Notes: generated from the sequence alone by a model not told the origin. A stretch of DNA of 43,961 nucleotides from Candidatus Gastranaerophilales bacterium (GCA_944323995.1 CALUUN010000011.1:1-43961); one strand, 5' to 3'; positions 1 through 8,386 are shown, counted from the first letter of the stretch. Translations and numbers: made by a program.

Positions 1-8
1 GGGGGGGG
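1..8 (+). repeat. poly-G tract cut by the window edge
   Basis: Eight G are visible before TACTTC. The same tract at 7318-7326 has nine G, so this one has at least eight and its true length is hidden by the window edge. It lies in the leader of the prepilin gene, where a length change would shift the reading frame. Confidence 0.7.
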
Positions 9-1101
9 TACTTCTTTAAGCTCTCACCGTGCGGGTTTCGGGGTATTTTGGAGTAAAGGTTTTACACTTGCGGAGGTATTAATCACTCTTGCAATAATCG
101 GCATTGTTGCAGCATTGACAATACCAACCCTTGTACAGAATTACCAAGAGCGTGCATGGAACACTGCATCACAGGTATTCCAGAGAAAACTCGGTGAAGC
201 ATTAAGGGTAATGAATGTTCAAGGAACCTTAGCAGGCTATACAACAACAGAAGCATTTGTTGATGAATTGTCTAAACATATTAAGATAACAAGAATATGC
301 GATAACGATGATATTACAACATGTTTTTCAGATACGGTAACCTGGGGTGATGAAGAAGTTGATATGTCTAAAGTTAAAAAAGCAAAAAACTTCGGACAAA
401 CCGACTGGGATACAAACACGGTAGCAGTACAATTTGCAAACGGAGTAAACGGGGTAATAGCATATAATCCTGATTGCAGACAAAACCAATTCAGTAATGA
501 TGTAATAACAATAGGAGAAACCGGCATAGGCACAGATTGTCTTGCAATACTATATGACGTAGACGGATTTAAGAACCCTAATACCGAAGGTAAAGATTTA
601 AAGAATCTAAACGTAGCAAGTTTAGGGGGCAGCAACTGTGCAATAGAACTAAGTGACGGAACATGTTTCACTGCGCCATTCATACCAACACCAGTATTAT
701 CAGTACCAGAATGCGAGCAATTAGTAGCAGACGGTTATCCGATAAAAGAGTGTAATTTTGCCAAGGACTATTGGGCAGGTGCAGTAAAAGCATGCCATGA
801 CATGGGCTCAAGTTTACCTAGTCAGGAACAGTTAGACCAATTAGCGAGAGATTTGTATCCGGGCACAACAATATACACTGATTCTACAAAAAGCTACGGC
901 GCAAGAGATAACGACCTAGCAGTATCAATGGGATTCATCACCTCGCCCGACTCCGAATTTTGGGTTTGGTCCAGTGAGGAGCACAACAGTAGCGTCGCGT
1001 ACTACCGCTACTTCTTATCCACGCGCACATACCGGAATGACCCCGGCTACACTCGCCACCGCGACAACAGCCGCGGTCAGGCGGTGTGCTTAGCGGAATA
1101 G
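1..1101 (+). CDS. type IV prepilin-like protein with C-terminal lectin-like domain, copy 1 (5' partial)
   Basis: The frame is open from base 1, so the true start lies left of the window; the first internal ATG is at 115. Reading from base 1, a short basic leader ends in SKG followed by FTLAEVLITLAIIG, a class III prepilin site: cleavage after Gly, mature Phe+1 and Glu+5, then a hydrophobic helix. The product is therefore probably a pilin or pseudopilin processed by a PilD-type peptidase and assembled at the envelope. The C-terminal part (W-A-G-A-V-K-A-C, LPSQEQL, then FWVWSSEE and final AVCLAE) resembles DUF1566/FGE-like C-type-lectin folds. The last ~45 codons are GC-rich and dominated by NNC codons, unlike the rest of the gene. 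It is homologous to the gene at 7316. The pilin N-terminus is clear; the lectin-like assignment is by motif only. Confidence 0.8.
   Translation, partial: GGGTSLSSHRAGFGVFWSKGFTLAEVLITLAIIGIVAALTIPTLVQNYQERAWNTASQVFQRKLGEALRVMNVQGTLAGYTTTEAFVDELSKHIKITRICDNDDITTCFSDTVTWGDEEVDMSKVKKAKNFGQTDWDTNTVAVQFANGVNGVIAYNPDCRQNQFSNDVITIGETGIGTDCLAILYDVDGFKNPNTEGKDLKNLNVASLGGSNCAIELSDGTCFTAPFIPTPVLSVPECEQLVADGYPIKECNFAKDYWAGAVKACHDMGSSLPSQEQLDQLARDLYPGTTIYTDSTKSYGARDNDLAVSMGFITSPDSEFWVWSSEEHNSSVAYYRYFLSTRTYRNDPGYTRHRDNSRGQAVCLAE
955..1101 (+). other. candidate diversity-generating variable region 1
   Basis: This segment covers the end of the lectin-like domain. Of the 33 codons after the SSEE motif, 23 are NNC, against an AT-rich codon style upstream. 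Aligned with 8276-8407, anchors such as GCG TAC TAC CGC and GCG GTG TGC TTA are fixed, while the codons between them differ mostly at first and second positions. An AAC-rich template copied with adenine mutagenesis, as in diversity-generating retroelements, would give this. Some third-position differences and a four-codon length difference are not explained by one shared template. Confidence 0.5.
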
Positions 1102-1137
1102 CATGTGTGCCGCAAGGCTGGTGAAGATATATTTAAT

Positions 1138-1175
1138 AAAGCGGTATTTGTGACATTCCACAAGTGCCGCTTTTT
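1138..1175 (+). terminator. rho-independent terminator after prepilin copy 1
   Basis: A stem of about 15 bp (AAAGCGGTATTTGTG against CACAAGTGCCGCTTT, two G-U pairs) with a 6-nt loop is followed by a T run. The same hairpin, with one wobble restored to A-U, follows copy 2. Confidence 0.8.
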
Positions 1176-1180
1176 AACAA

Positions 1181-1440
1181 TATAACAGCCTCTCCCCTTG
1201 TGGGAGAGGCAGAATTTCAACACGAGGAACGAGTGTTAGAAATTCGGTGAGGGGTAATTTGAGAACTTCATGCATATTTAGACCCCTCACCCGCATTTGT
1301 AGTTCACTGCGTTCACACAACTGCTGCCTCTCCCACAAGGGGAGAGGCTACTGCTGTTGGTTCGCTTTGCTCCTCAAGTGGGGAGGGAGTTTCAAGCAGA
1401 TAACCTATCCTGTGCGATGCGAAAGTCCGGGACACGACTT
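1181..1440. repeat. nested inverted-repeat element, copy 1
   Basis: A 23-bp hairpin sequence at 1188-1210 (arms GCCTCTCCC / GGGAGAGGC) recurs as its exact reverse complement at 1326-1348. Inside are a GAATTTC...GAAATTC pair and a GGTGAGGGGT...ACCCCTCACC pair. The block resumes downstream of the second prepilin gene and both copies end at the string GACACGACTTA. It looks like a non-autonomous intergenic repeat (REP- or MITE-like). Small open frames here are translations of the repeat and I do not call them. This fills most of the 411-base gap between the prepilin gene and tpiA. Confidence 0.65.
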
Positions 1441-1446
1441 AATGTC

Positions 1447-1475
1447 TTTACTTATTTATATGTTTGGAGTAAAAT
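1447..1475 (+). promoter_or_regulatory. probable sigma-70 promoter of tpiA
   Basis: TTTACT, 17-nt spacer, TAAAAT, placed 37 bases before the tpiA start and just after the repeat block. Confidence 0.45.
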
Positions 1476-1512
1476 CAGCTTGTAATGGTAACTAAAAAAA
1501 GGAGAGATTATC

Positions 1513-2307
1513 ATGTCAAGAAAACCAATTATAGCCGGAAACTGGAAAATGAATCTGCTTCAATCAGAAGCAAGAGAACTTTTTGAAGGTATTAAATCTT
1601 TTGTAAAAGATTACACTGCGGTTCAATTACCGACAGTTGTTATTGCACCGACATTCACATCTTTGTGTGCCGTAAGTTCTGTTGCTTGTGACTGCGGATG
1701 CGGCGGTAATAAAATTTCGGTTGCCGCTCAAAACTGCCACTGGGAAAATTCAGGTGCTTATACCGGTGAAATTTCGGTTGCTATGGCTAAAGATGCAGGC
1801 TGTGACTATATTATTATCGGTCACTCCGAAAGAAGACAATATTTTTCAGAAACTGATGAAATGATTAACAAAAAAGCAAAAGCAATTCTTGCAGGCGGTT
1901 TGATTCCGATTATCTGCTGCGGTGAAACTCTTGAACAGCGCGAAGCAGGTATCACTGATGAACACATTGCAACCCAAATCAGAGCTGCTCTGTCTGGAAT
2001 TTCTTCTGAAGATGTTGCAAAATCTGTTATCGCTTATGAACCTATCTGGGCTATCGGTACAGGCAAAACCTGCGATTCTGCCGAAGCTAACAGAGTTATT
2101 AAAATGATTAGAAGTGTTGTTAGTGATGTTGCAGGTGCTTCTGCCGCTGATTCTATCAGAATTCTCTACGGCGGTTCGGTTAAACCTTCAACCATTGAAG
2201 AACAAATGTCACAATCAGACATCGACGGCGCTCTTGTCGGCGGTGCTTCTTTGAAAGCTGACAGCTTCAATGAAATTATTGCAAACACTATGAAAGTTGC
2301 AGTTTAA
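1513..2307 (+). CDS. tpiA: triosephosphate isomerase
   Basis: Interconverts dihydroxyacetone phosphate and glyceraldehyde 3-phosphate in the cytoplasm. The 264-residue TIM barrel has all hallmarks: NWKMN with N10 and K12, catalytic H104 in IIGHSERR, catalytic E176 in AYEPIWAIGTG, and the phosphate-binding YGGSV at 219-223. The start is set by the strong AGGAGAG sequence just upstream. An unusual Cys/Gly-rich stretch (CDCGCGG, 59-65) adds a few residues to a surface loop compared with the usual ~250-residue enzymes. It has its own probable promoter and a terminator at 2327, so it is probably transcribed alone although the next gene, gpmI, is also glycolytic. Confidence 0.98.
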   Translation: MSRKPIIAGNWKMNLLQSEARELFEGIKSFVKDYTAVQLPTVVIAPTFTSLCAVSSVACDCGCGGNKISVAAQNCHWENSGAYTGEISVAMAKDAGCDYIIIGHSERRQYFSETDEMINKKAKAILAGGLIPIICCGETLEQREAGITDEHIATQIRAALSGISSEDVAKSVIAYEPIWAIGTGKTCDSAEANRVIKMIRSVVSDVAGASAADSIRILYGGSVKPSTIEEQMSQSDIDGALVGGASLKADSFNEIIANTMKVAV

Positions 2308-2326
2308 TTCTTTTTCATATCTTCTC

Positions 2327-2352
2327 AAAGCCGGAGGCGACTCCGGCTTTTT
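2327..2352 (+). terminator. terminator after tpiA
   Basis: AAAGCCGGAG, GCGA loop, CTCCGGCTTT plus T run: a 10-bp stem closed by a GNRA-type tetraloop. Confidence 0.9.
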
Positions 2353-2357
2353 CTCTG

Positions 2358-2386
2358 TTGAAATTTTTTTATGTTCCTGTTAAAAT
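2358..2386 (+). promoter_or_regulatory. probable promoter of gpmI
   Basis: TTGAAA, 17-nt spacer, TAAAAT, directly after the tpiA terminator and 36 bases before gpmI. Confidence 0.5.
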
Positions 2387-2422
2387 TTTCTCATAGTACG
2401 AAATATAAAGAGGGGATCTGAT

Positions 2423-3952
2423 ATGTCTAAGAGAGTATTGTTATGTATAATGGACGGCTGGGGAATAAGTTTAAACCATCCGGAACACGATGCAACCAAA
2501 CTTGCCAATCCTGTGCATGTTAATAAACTTGAAAAAGAAGAACTTTTTACAAAACTTCACGCAGACGGTGAATTTGTCGGACTTCCGGCAGGTCAAATGG
2601 GTAACAGTGAAGTCGGACACCTGAATCTCGGCGCCGGCAGAATTGTTTATCAGGATTTGTCAAGAATTAATAACGCAATTAAGGACGGTTCTTTCTTTAA
2701 AAACGACAAATTCTTAATGGCTATAGATCACGCAAAGAAAAACAATTCAGCTTTGCATATATACGGCCTTGTTTCTACAGGCGGCGTGCACTCATCACTT
2801 GATCATGTGATGGCATTGATTAAACTTGCCGCAGATAACGGTTTGAAAAGAGTTTATGTCCATGCGTTTCTTGACGGGCGTGACACTCCTCCGCAAAGCG
2901 CCTGCACTTTCTTGCAGCCGGTTGAGGATGAATTGAAAAAATACGGACTTCCGCCGATTGCAACAATTATCGGAAGATATTATATTATGGACAGAGATAA
3001 CCGCTGGGAAAGAGTTGAAAAGGGTTATAACGCGCTTTTGCTCGGCGAAGGCGAACATGCCCCGTCTGCCTGCGAAGGTGTAAAACAATCCTATGAACGC
3101 GGTGATAACGATGAATTTGTTCTGCCGACGGTTATCGGAGGTGAAGAATCCAGAATTCATGATAATGATGCGATTATTTTCTTTAATTACCGTCCTGACA
3201 GAGCCAGAGAAATTTCAAAAGCAATTAACTTTGAAAACTTTGACGGATTTAACAGAAAAAAAGTCCTCAAAAACATCTGTTACGTTACAATGACACCGTA
3301 CGATGAAACTTTCACTTTCCCTGTTGCGTTTGAAAAAGAACATCTCGTTAATATTCTCGGCGATGTTCTTGAAGCAAACGGGGTTAAGCAGTTCAGAACG
3401 GCTGAAACCGAAAAATACGCTCATGTAACTTTCTTTTTTAACGGCGGAATTGAAGAGCCTCAGCCTCACGAAACCCGTGTTCTTGTTGCATCTCCGAAAG
3501 TTGCGACCTATGATTTGCAGCCCGAGATGAGCGCACCAGAGGTTTGTGAAAATGTTTTGAAGGCAATTGATGACCCGCAGTACGGATTTATTCTCGTAAA
3601 CTTTGCAAACCCTGATATGGTTGGCCATACAGGTGTTATTGAAGCTGCGAAAAAAGCATGTCATGTTGTCGATGAATGTGTCGGAAAAATTGCCGATGCC
3701 TGTAAAAAACACGATATTGTAATGCTTTTGACGGCTGATCACGGAAATTCAGAAGTTATGGTTAACGAAACGACAGGCAAACCGCATACTGCTCACACCA
3801 CAAACGAAGTTCCGTTTGTTCTGATTAACGCTCCGGCAGGAACAGAATTGAAGCCGGGTGACGGCGCGCTTTGCGATATTGCACCGACTGTTTTGCAGCT
3901 GCTGGGTATTAATCAACCGAAAGAAATGACCGGTAAATCTTTAATTAAATAG
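2423..3952 (+). CDS. gpmI: 2,3-bisphosphoglycerate-independent phosphoglycerate mutase
   Basis: Interconverts 3- and 2-phosphoglycerate through a phosphoserine intermediate. The 509-residue length is typical of iPGM. Visible active-site elements are the metal ligand D11 in MDGWG, the nucleophile S62 in GQMGNSEVGHLNLG, DGRDTPP in the phosphotransfer domain, and LTADHGNSE near the C-terminus (alkaline phosphatase superfamily metal site). GAGGGG precedes the ATG. The next gene starts 7 bases after the stop codon, so the SNF2-family gene probably shares this transcript. Confidence 0.98.
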   Translation: MSKRVLLCIMDGWGISLNHPEHDATKLANPVHVNKLEKEELFTKLHADGEFVGLPAGQMGNSEVGHLNLGAGRIVYQDLSRINNAIKDGSFFKNDKFLMAIDHAKKNNSALHIYGLVSTGGVHSSLDHVMALIKLAADNGLKRVYVHAFLDGRDTPPQSACTFLQPVEDELKKYGLPPIATIIGRYYIMDRDNRWERVEKGYNALLLGEGEHAPSACEGVKQSYERGDNDEFVLPTVIGGEESRIHDNDAIIFFNYRPDRAREISKAINFENFDGFNRKKVLKNICYVTMTPYDETFTFPVAFEKEHLVNILGDVLEANGVKQFRTAETEKYAHVTFFFNGGIEEPQPHETRVLVASPKVATYDLQPEMSAPEVCENVLKAIDDPQYGFILVNFANPDMVGHTGVIEAAKKACHVVDECVGKIADACKKHDIVMLLTADHGNSEVMVNETTGKPHTAHTTNEVPFVLINAPAGTELKPGDGALCDIAPTVLQLLGINQPKEMTGKSLIK

Positions 3953-3958
3953 GTAAGT

Positions 3959-6922
3959 ATGACTGAAAACTGGGATATTGATTTTTCATTTAAAAAGAAT
4001 AATATAGACGAGTTATTTTTTAATTTGAGTGAAAATCCGGAAGGCTTTAAAAATAAGGATTTCCGCTACACCTTGAGTTTGATTTATCAGATTGTGGAAG
4101 ATGAATTTGCGGGAGTGTTTTTGAGTCCTTATACGCCGGCAAGAAATACTAATTTTTTCCTTGTGAACGATAATGACAAACTCTCTTTTTTCGTTACTCC
4201 GACAAATAATTTTCAATATTATTTAAAATCAAAAGGTTCGCTTTTCAGATTTAATTCGCAGGTTCTGGGCAAAGATGTCGGATATGCGTTGAGTTTGGAT
4301 GTCGTGCTGGATTATTTCGGCGGGTTCGGCAATATTGTGGATATTGAATCTTTGACGCCGACGTTTGTTTATATGAACAAACTTACCTATTTTGTCATGA
4401 AGCTGATTGAAAAACTCTATTTTATCCCGACAATCAAACGTCACGGACAGATGTTCAGGATTATTTACGAGCCGATTATTTCAAATCAACAGCTTGCGCG
4501 GATTGTTAACCAGTTTGAAGAAAACATGCCGGAAAACCTTTTTATCAAAGGTGAAAAACCGAAAAACTTTGTGTATGAATTTATTTATAATTATTTGAAC
4601 TATGTTATTTATAAATTTTTGGGCATAAAGGCATACAGGTTCAAAGATGTTAAATCAGGAACTTATCTTATAAAAGACCTTGAGCAGCGTTCGGTTATGA
4701 AGGGACTTGATATCGCCGAAAGTTTCTCACAGTGGTTTGATGAACTTTATCTTGGCAAATATGACGTTATTCCTTTCTTTAAAATCGAAAAAATTGAGGA
4801 CGAACTTTTCAGGCTGAAAGTTTATATCAAAAACCGCAAAACAGATGAAAGTGTTTTGATAGATAAACTTTACACAGATGAAGAAGTTTTCGGCGCAAAT
4901 TCTTCTGATATCGCAAGAATTGTCGAAAAGCAGCTCAATTACGCTATCCGTTACATGCCGGAACTTGAGGATTTGTTTGAAGATGAAGAAAAACTCGCGC
5001 TTGATTTGAATTTGAATGAAGTTTATAAAATCATCACCCAGACCGCTTATTATCTTCAAAAGGCTCAAATTGACGTTGTTTTACCGGATGAACTTGTGAA
5101 TGTTGTTGTTCCCCGCGCTTCCATTAACGCAAAAGTCAAGGCATCGCGTTCGGCTGACCTTGCGGATATATTTAACAGCAGTACAGCAGGCAAAATTTCG
5201 CTCGACGATATTCTTGATTTTTCTTACGAAATCGCTATCGGAAACGACAAGATTTCGCTTGAAGAATTTAACAAACTTGTTGAAAACAGTACCGGGCTTA
5301 TTAAATACAAAAATAAATACGTGCTTGTCGATAAAGACGAAAGCAAGAAAATATTTGAGCAGGTTGCAAAGGCAAATCTCAAATCAATGTCGAGAATGGA
5401 GTTAATCCATGCAGCGATGTCCGGACAGATTGATGAATACGATTTTGACTATGATGATGCGTTTGCAAGAGTTATAAAAGATTTTACAAAACCCGTAGAG
5501 GTTACCGTTCCCAAATCCTTGCATGGTGAATTGAGACCGTATCAGCAAATAGGTTTAAAATGGCTCTGGACAAATATTACAAAAGGATTCGGCGCGTGCA
5601 TGGCCGATGATATGGGGCTCGGCAAAACAATTCAGGTTATAAGTTTGATTTTGAAAATGAAAGAAGAAGGCACTTTGAAAAAGCCGGTTCTTGTTATTTG
5701 TCCGACAACGCTTATAGGAAACTGGATGAAAGAATTGCAGATGTTTGCGCCTTCTCTTGACGCTGTTGTTTACCACGGCGCTGAAAGAAAGCTCGATGTG
5801 AAACATGATGTTATAATGACGACTTATGCAATTATGCGTATTGATGTTGAGGAGCTTAAAAAACAGGATTGGGGCGTTATAATTGTTGATGAAGCACAAA
5901 ATATCAAAAACCCCGATACAGCACAGACACTTGCAATAAAAATGCTTAAATCCGATGTTAAAATCGCCATGACCGGTACTCCGGTCGAAAACAGACTGAC
6001 TGAATTGTGGAGTATTTTTGATTTTATCAATAAAGGTTATCTTGGCTCGCTGAAGGATTTTCAAAAGAGTTATGCAATTCCGATTGAGCGGTTTAAGGAA
6101 ACTTCGCGTGCCGCCAAGTTAAAAATGTCGGTGTCGCCGTTTGTTTTAAGACGTTTGAAAACGGATAAACACGTAATAACCGATCTTCCCGAAAAAATGG
6201 TACTTAACGAATACTGTTATCTTTCCAAACCGCAGGCGGTTCTTTACGAAAAAACTCTTAATGAAATGATGGACAAGATAAGCGGATTTACGGGAATCAA
6301 CAGACGCGGAAATATTTTCAAACTCATTACGGCTTTGAAACAAATCTGCAATCATCCTTACCAGTTCTTAAAATCGGGTGAGATGAATAAAGAGCTTTCC
6401 GGCAAGATGGAAAAATGTATTTCAACGGTACAGACAATTCTTGATAACAATGAAAAAACGCTTATATTCACTCAATACAAAGAAATGGGCGATATATTGA
6501 CAAAGATTATCGGAGAAGAATGCAATACAGAGCCTCTGTTCTTCCACGGTTCGCTAACCGTGCCGCAGAGGGAAGAATTGATTGACAAATTCCAGAATGA
6601 TGATAATACTAAAGTTATGATATTGTCTTTAAAAGCCGGCGGAACGGGGTTGAACCTGACAAAAGCGACAAACGTAATTCATTACGACCTGTGGTGGAAC
6701 CCTGCGGTTGAAGATCAGGCAACCGACAGAACATACCGTATCGGGCAGGATAAAAACGTTATGGTGCACAGGATGATTACGCTCGGAACTTTTGAAGAAA
6801 AGATTGACGAAATGCTTAAGTCTAAAAAAGAACTTGCAGACCTTGCGGTTTACGAAGGCGAAAAGATTATTACCGAACTTTCGGACGAGGAAATTTACAA
6901 TATATTCACGCTTTCAGCCTGA
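3959..6922 (+). CDS. SNF2-family DEAD/H-type ATPase (helicase-like)
   Basis: A Swi2/Snf2-type double-stranded-DNA translocase of 987 residues. The C-terminal half holds both RecA lobes: motif I DDMGLGKT (K556), motif II DEAQ (644-647), the GTPVENRL motif, then SLKAGGTGLNLTKA and motif VI QATDRTYRIGQ near 920. The first ~500 residues are rich in acidic, aromatic and Lys residues with no motif I recognise; bacterial SNF2 proteins often carry an N-terminal accessory region of this size. Its substrate is not evident. It follows gpmI by 6 bases, which suggests co-transcription without implying a shared pathway. Confidence 0.92.
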   Translation: MTENWDIDFSFKKNNIDELFFNLSENPEGFKNKDFRYTLSLIYQIVEDEFAGVFLSPYTPARNTNFFLVNDNDKLSFFVTPTNNFQYYLKSKGSLFRFNSQVLGKDVGYALSLDVVLDYFGGFGNIVDIESLTPTFVYMNKLTYFVMKLIEKLYFIPTIKRHGQMFRIIYEPIISNQQLARIVNQFEENMPENLFIKGEKPKNFVYEFIYNYLNYVIYKFLGIKAYRFKDVKSGTYLIKDLEQRSVMKGLDIAESFSQWFDELYLGKYDVIPFFKIEKIEDELFRLKVYIKNRKTDESVLIDKLYTDEEVFGANSSDIARIVEKQLNYAIRYMPELEDLFEDEEKLALDLNLNEVYKIITQTAYYLQKAQIDVVLPDELVNVVVPRASINAKVKASRSADLADIFNSSTAGKISLDDILDFSYEIAIGNDKISLEEFNKLVENSTGLIKYKNKYVLVDKDESKKIFEQVAKANLKSMSRMELIHAAMSGQIDEYDFDYDDAFARVIKDFTKPVEVTVPKSLHGELRPYQQIGLKWLWTNITKGFGACMADDMGLGKTIQVISLILKMKEEGTLKKPVLVICPTTLIGNWMKELQMFAPSLDAVVYHGAERKLDVKHDVIMTTYAIMRIDVEELKKQDWGVIIVDEAQNIKNPDTAQTLAIKMLKSDVKIAMTGTPVENRLTELWSIFDFINKGYLGSLKDFQKSYAIPIERFKETSRAAKLKMSVSPFVLRRLKTDKHVITDLPEKMVLNEYCYLSKPQAVLYEKTLNEMMDKISGFTGINRRGNIFKLITALKQICNHPYQFLKSGEMNKELSGKMEKCISTVQTILDNNEKTLIFTQYKEMGDILTKIIGEECNTEPLFFHGSLTVPQREELIDKFQNDDNTKVMILSLKAGGTGLNLTKATNVIHYDLWWNPAVEDQATDRTYRIGQDKNVMVHRMITLGTFEEKIDEMLKSKKELADLAVYEGEKIITELSDEEIYNIFTLSA

Positions 6923-6925
6923 TGC

Positions 6926-6954
6926 TTGATATTTATTTTGTTTTGTGGTATTGT
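6926..6954 (+). promoter_or_regulatory. probable promoter of rpsU
   Basis: TTGATA, 17-nt spacer, TATTGT, in the 76-base gap before rpsU. Confidence 0.45.
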
Positions 6955-6998
6955 AAAACCTGTACCCGATAAGATTTATAAAGGTGGTGAAAATATAA

Positions 6999-7172
6999 AT
7001 GGCAGAAGTTAAAGTCGGCGAAAACGAATCAATTGAAAGCGCATTAAGACGTTTCAAGAAAAAAATTCAAAAAGCCGGTATCTTATCCGAAGTTAAAAAA
7101 CGTGAAAGATATGAAAAACCGAGCGTTAAAAGAAAACGCAAATCAGAAGCTGCTCGTAAGAGAAAAGTTTAA
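6999..7172 (+). CDS. rpsU: 30S ribosomal protein S21
   Basis: A 57-residue highly basic protein. It has the S21 pattern of a short acidic N-terminus ([17 protein letters not shown]), a central [18 protein letters not shown], and a Lys/Arg-rich tail ([13 protein letters not shown]). S21 binds the small subunit near the 3' end of 16S rRNA and helps initiation. The start follows AAGGTGGTGA at good spacing. A strong terminator follows. Confidence 0.95.
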   Translation: MAEVKVGENESIESALRRFKKKIQKAGILSEVKKRERYEKPSVKRKRKSEAARKRKV

Positions 7173-7184
7173 TAAAAAAAACTT

Positions 7185-7216
7185 AAAAAAAAGTTCCTGT
7201 AAAGGAACTTTTTTTT
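7185..7216 (+). terminator. terminator after rpsU
   Basis: A-run plus GTTCC, 6-base loop, GGAAC plus T-run; the A and T runs extend the stem. Confidence 0.85.
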
Positions 7217-7217
7217 A

Positions 7218-7246
7218 TTGCCAAAATTAAAAAAATATGCTATATT
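7218..7246 (+). promoter_or_regulatory. probable promoter of prepilin copy 2
   Basis: TTGCCA, 17-nt spacer, TATATT, directly after the rpsU terminator and ~44 bases upstream of the Shine-Dalgarno-linked ATG at 7290. Confidence 0.5.
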
Positions 7247-7315
7247 AAAACAGTAGAGCGACACATGAATAACGAAAGGGGCTAAAAGTATGATGGATAG
7301 TGAATTTCAGCCTAA

Positions 7316-8386
7316 ATGGGGGGGGGTACTTCTTTAAGCTCTCACCGTGCTGGTTTCGGGGTATTTTGGAGTAAAGGTTTTACGCTTGCGGAGGTTTTAA
7401 TCACTCTTGCAATCATCGGAATAGTTGCGGCACTGACAATCCCGACGTTAGTGCAGAACTATCAAACAAGAGCATGGAACACAGCATCACAGGTATTCCA
7501 GAGAAAACTCGGTGAAGCATTAAGGGTAATGAATGTTCAAGGAACCTTAGCAGGCTATACAACAACAGAAGCATTTGTTGATGAATTATCTAAACATATT
7601 AAGATTACAAGAATATGTGAAAATGATGATATCACAACATGCTTTTCAGATACCGTAACCTGGGGTGATGAAGAAGTTGATATGTCTAAGATTAAAAAAG
7701 CTAAAAACTTCGGACAAAATGATTGGGATACAAATACAGTTGCCGTACAATTTGCAAACGGTGTGAACGGTGTAATAGCATACAATCCGGATTGCAGACA
7801 GAACCAATTCAGTAATGATGTAATAACAGTAGGAGAAAACGGAATAGGAACAACCTGTCTTGCAATACTGTATGATGTAGATGGATTCAAGAACCCTAAT
7901 ACCCAGCAAAAAGATTTAAGAGGCCTAAACGTAATAAGTTTAGGCAGCAACTGTGCAATAGAACTAAGTGACGGAACATGTTTTACTGCACCTTTCTATC
8001 ATATTGCATTAACCCATGCAGAATGTATAGAAAGACAATCAGAACTTGGCATAGAATATTGTAAAGATGACAATAATGATTTCTGGGGCGGTGCAGTAAA
8101 AACATGCCATGATATGGGCTCAAGTTTACCGAGCCAGGAACAGTTAGACCAATTAGCGAGAGACTTGTATCCCGGAGCAACAATAAATACGGGCATAGGA
8201 GTAAGTAGTACAGGTGGCAGCAGAGATAACGACCTTGCAGTATCAATGGGCTTTATCTCATCTTCCGGCTATACGTTTTGGCTGTGGTCGAGTGAGGAGA
8301 ACAGCAAGTCCTACGCGTACTACCGCTGCTTCAGCCCCACGAGCACGTACCGTACCAGCAACATCCGCGACATCAGCAACGCTTAG
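7316..8386 (+). CDS. type IV prepilin-like protein with C-terminal lectin-like domain, copy 2 (probably phase-variable)
   Basis: The frame as read starts at ATG 7316, whose G is the first of nine G, but no ribosome-binding site precedes it. A better start is ATG 7290 (or 7293) behind AAAGGGG. In that frame the peptide reads MMDSEFQPKW, enters the G tract and stops at TAA a few codons later; one extra G would fuse it to the pilin frame. The protein has the prepilin site SKG/FTLAE with a hydrophobic helix, a middle region nearly identical to copy 1, and a lectin-like C-terminus (FWGGAVKTC, LPSQEQL, FWLWSSEE). It ends at TAG 8384, where copy 1 has CAG; six more codons (AVCLAE) would follow to the ancestral stop at 8405. 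It is probably a surface or pseudopilus component; its partner is unknown. Confidence 0.78.
   Translation: MGGGTSLSSHRAGFGVFWSKGFTLAEVLITLAIIGIVAALTIPTLVQNYQTRAWNTASQVFQRKLGEALRVMNVQGTLAGYTTTEAFVDELSKHIKITRICENDDITTCFSDTVTWGDEEVDMSKIKKAKNFGQNDWDTNTVAVQFANGVNGVIAYNPDCRQNQFSNDVITVGENGIGTTCLAILYDVDGFKNPNTQQKDLRGLNVISLGSNCAIELSDGTCFTAPFYHIALTHAECIERQSELGIEYCKDDNNDFWGGAVKTCHDMGSSLPSQEQLDQLARDLYPGATINTGIGVSSTGGSRDNDLAVSMGFISSSGYTFWLWSSEENSKSYAYYRCFSPTSTYRTSNIRDISNA
7318..7326 (+). repeat. nine-G homopolymer, candidate phase-variation switch
   Basis: Nine consecutive G lie between the Shine-Dalgarno-linked ATG (7290) and the prepilin cleavage site. At nine G the upstream start is out of frame with the pilin; at ten (or seven) it is in frame. 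Slipped-strand changes of such tracts switch surface proteins in other bacteria. A sequencing or assembly error of one G is the main alternative. Confidence 0.6.

Noticed and set aside
1181-1440. Possible insertion sequence
   Set aside because: There is no transposase frame, and the inverted pairs are short hairpins inside the block, not terminal repeats with flanking target duplications that I can show.
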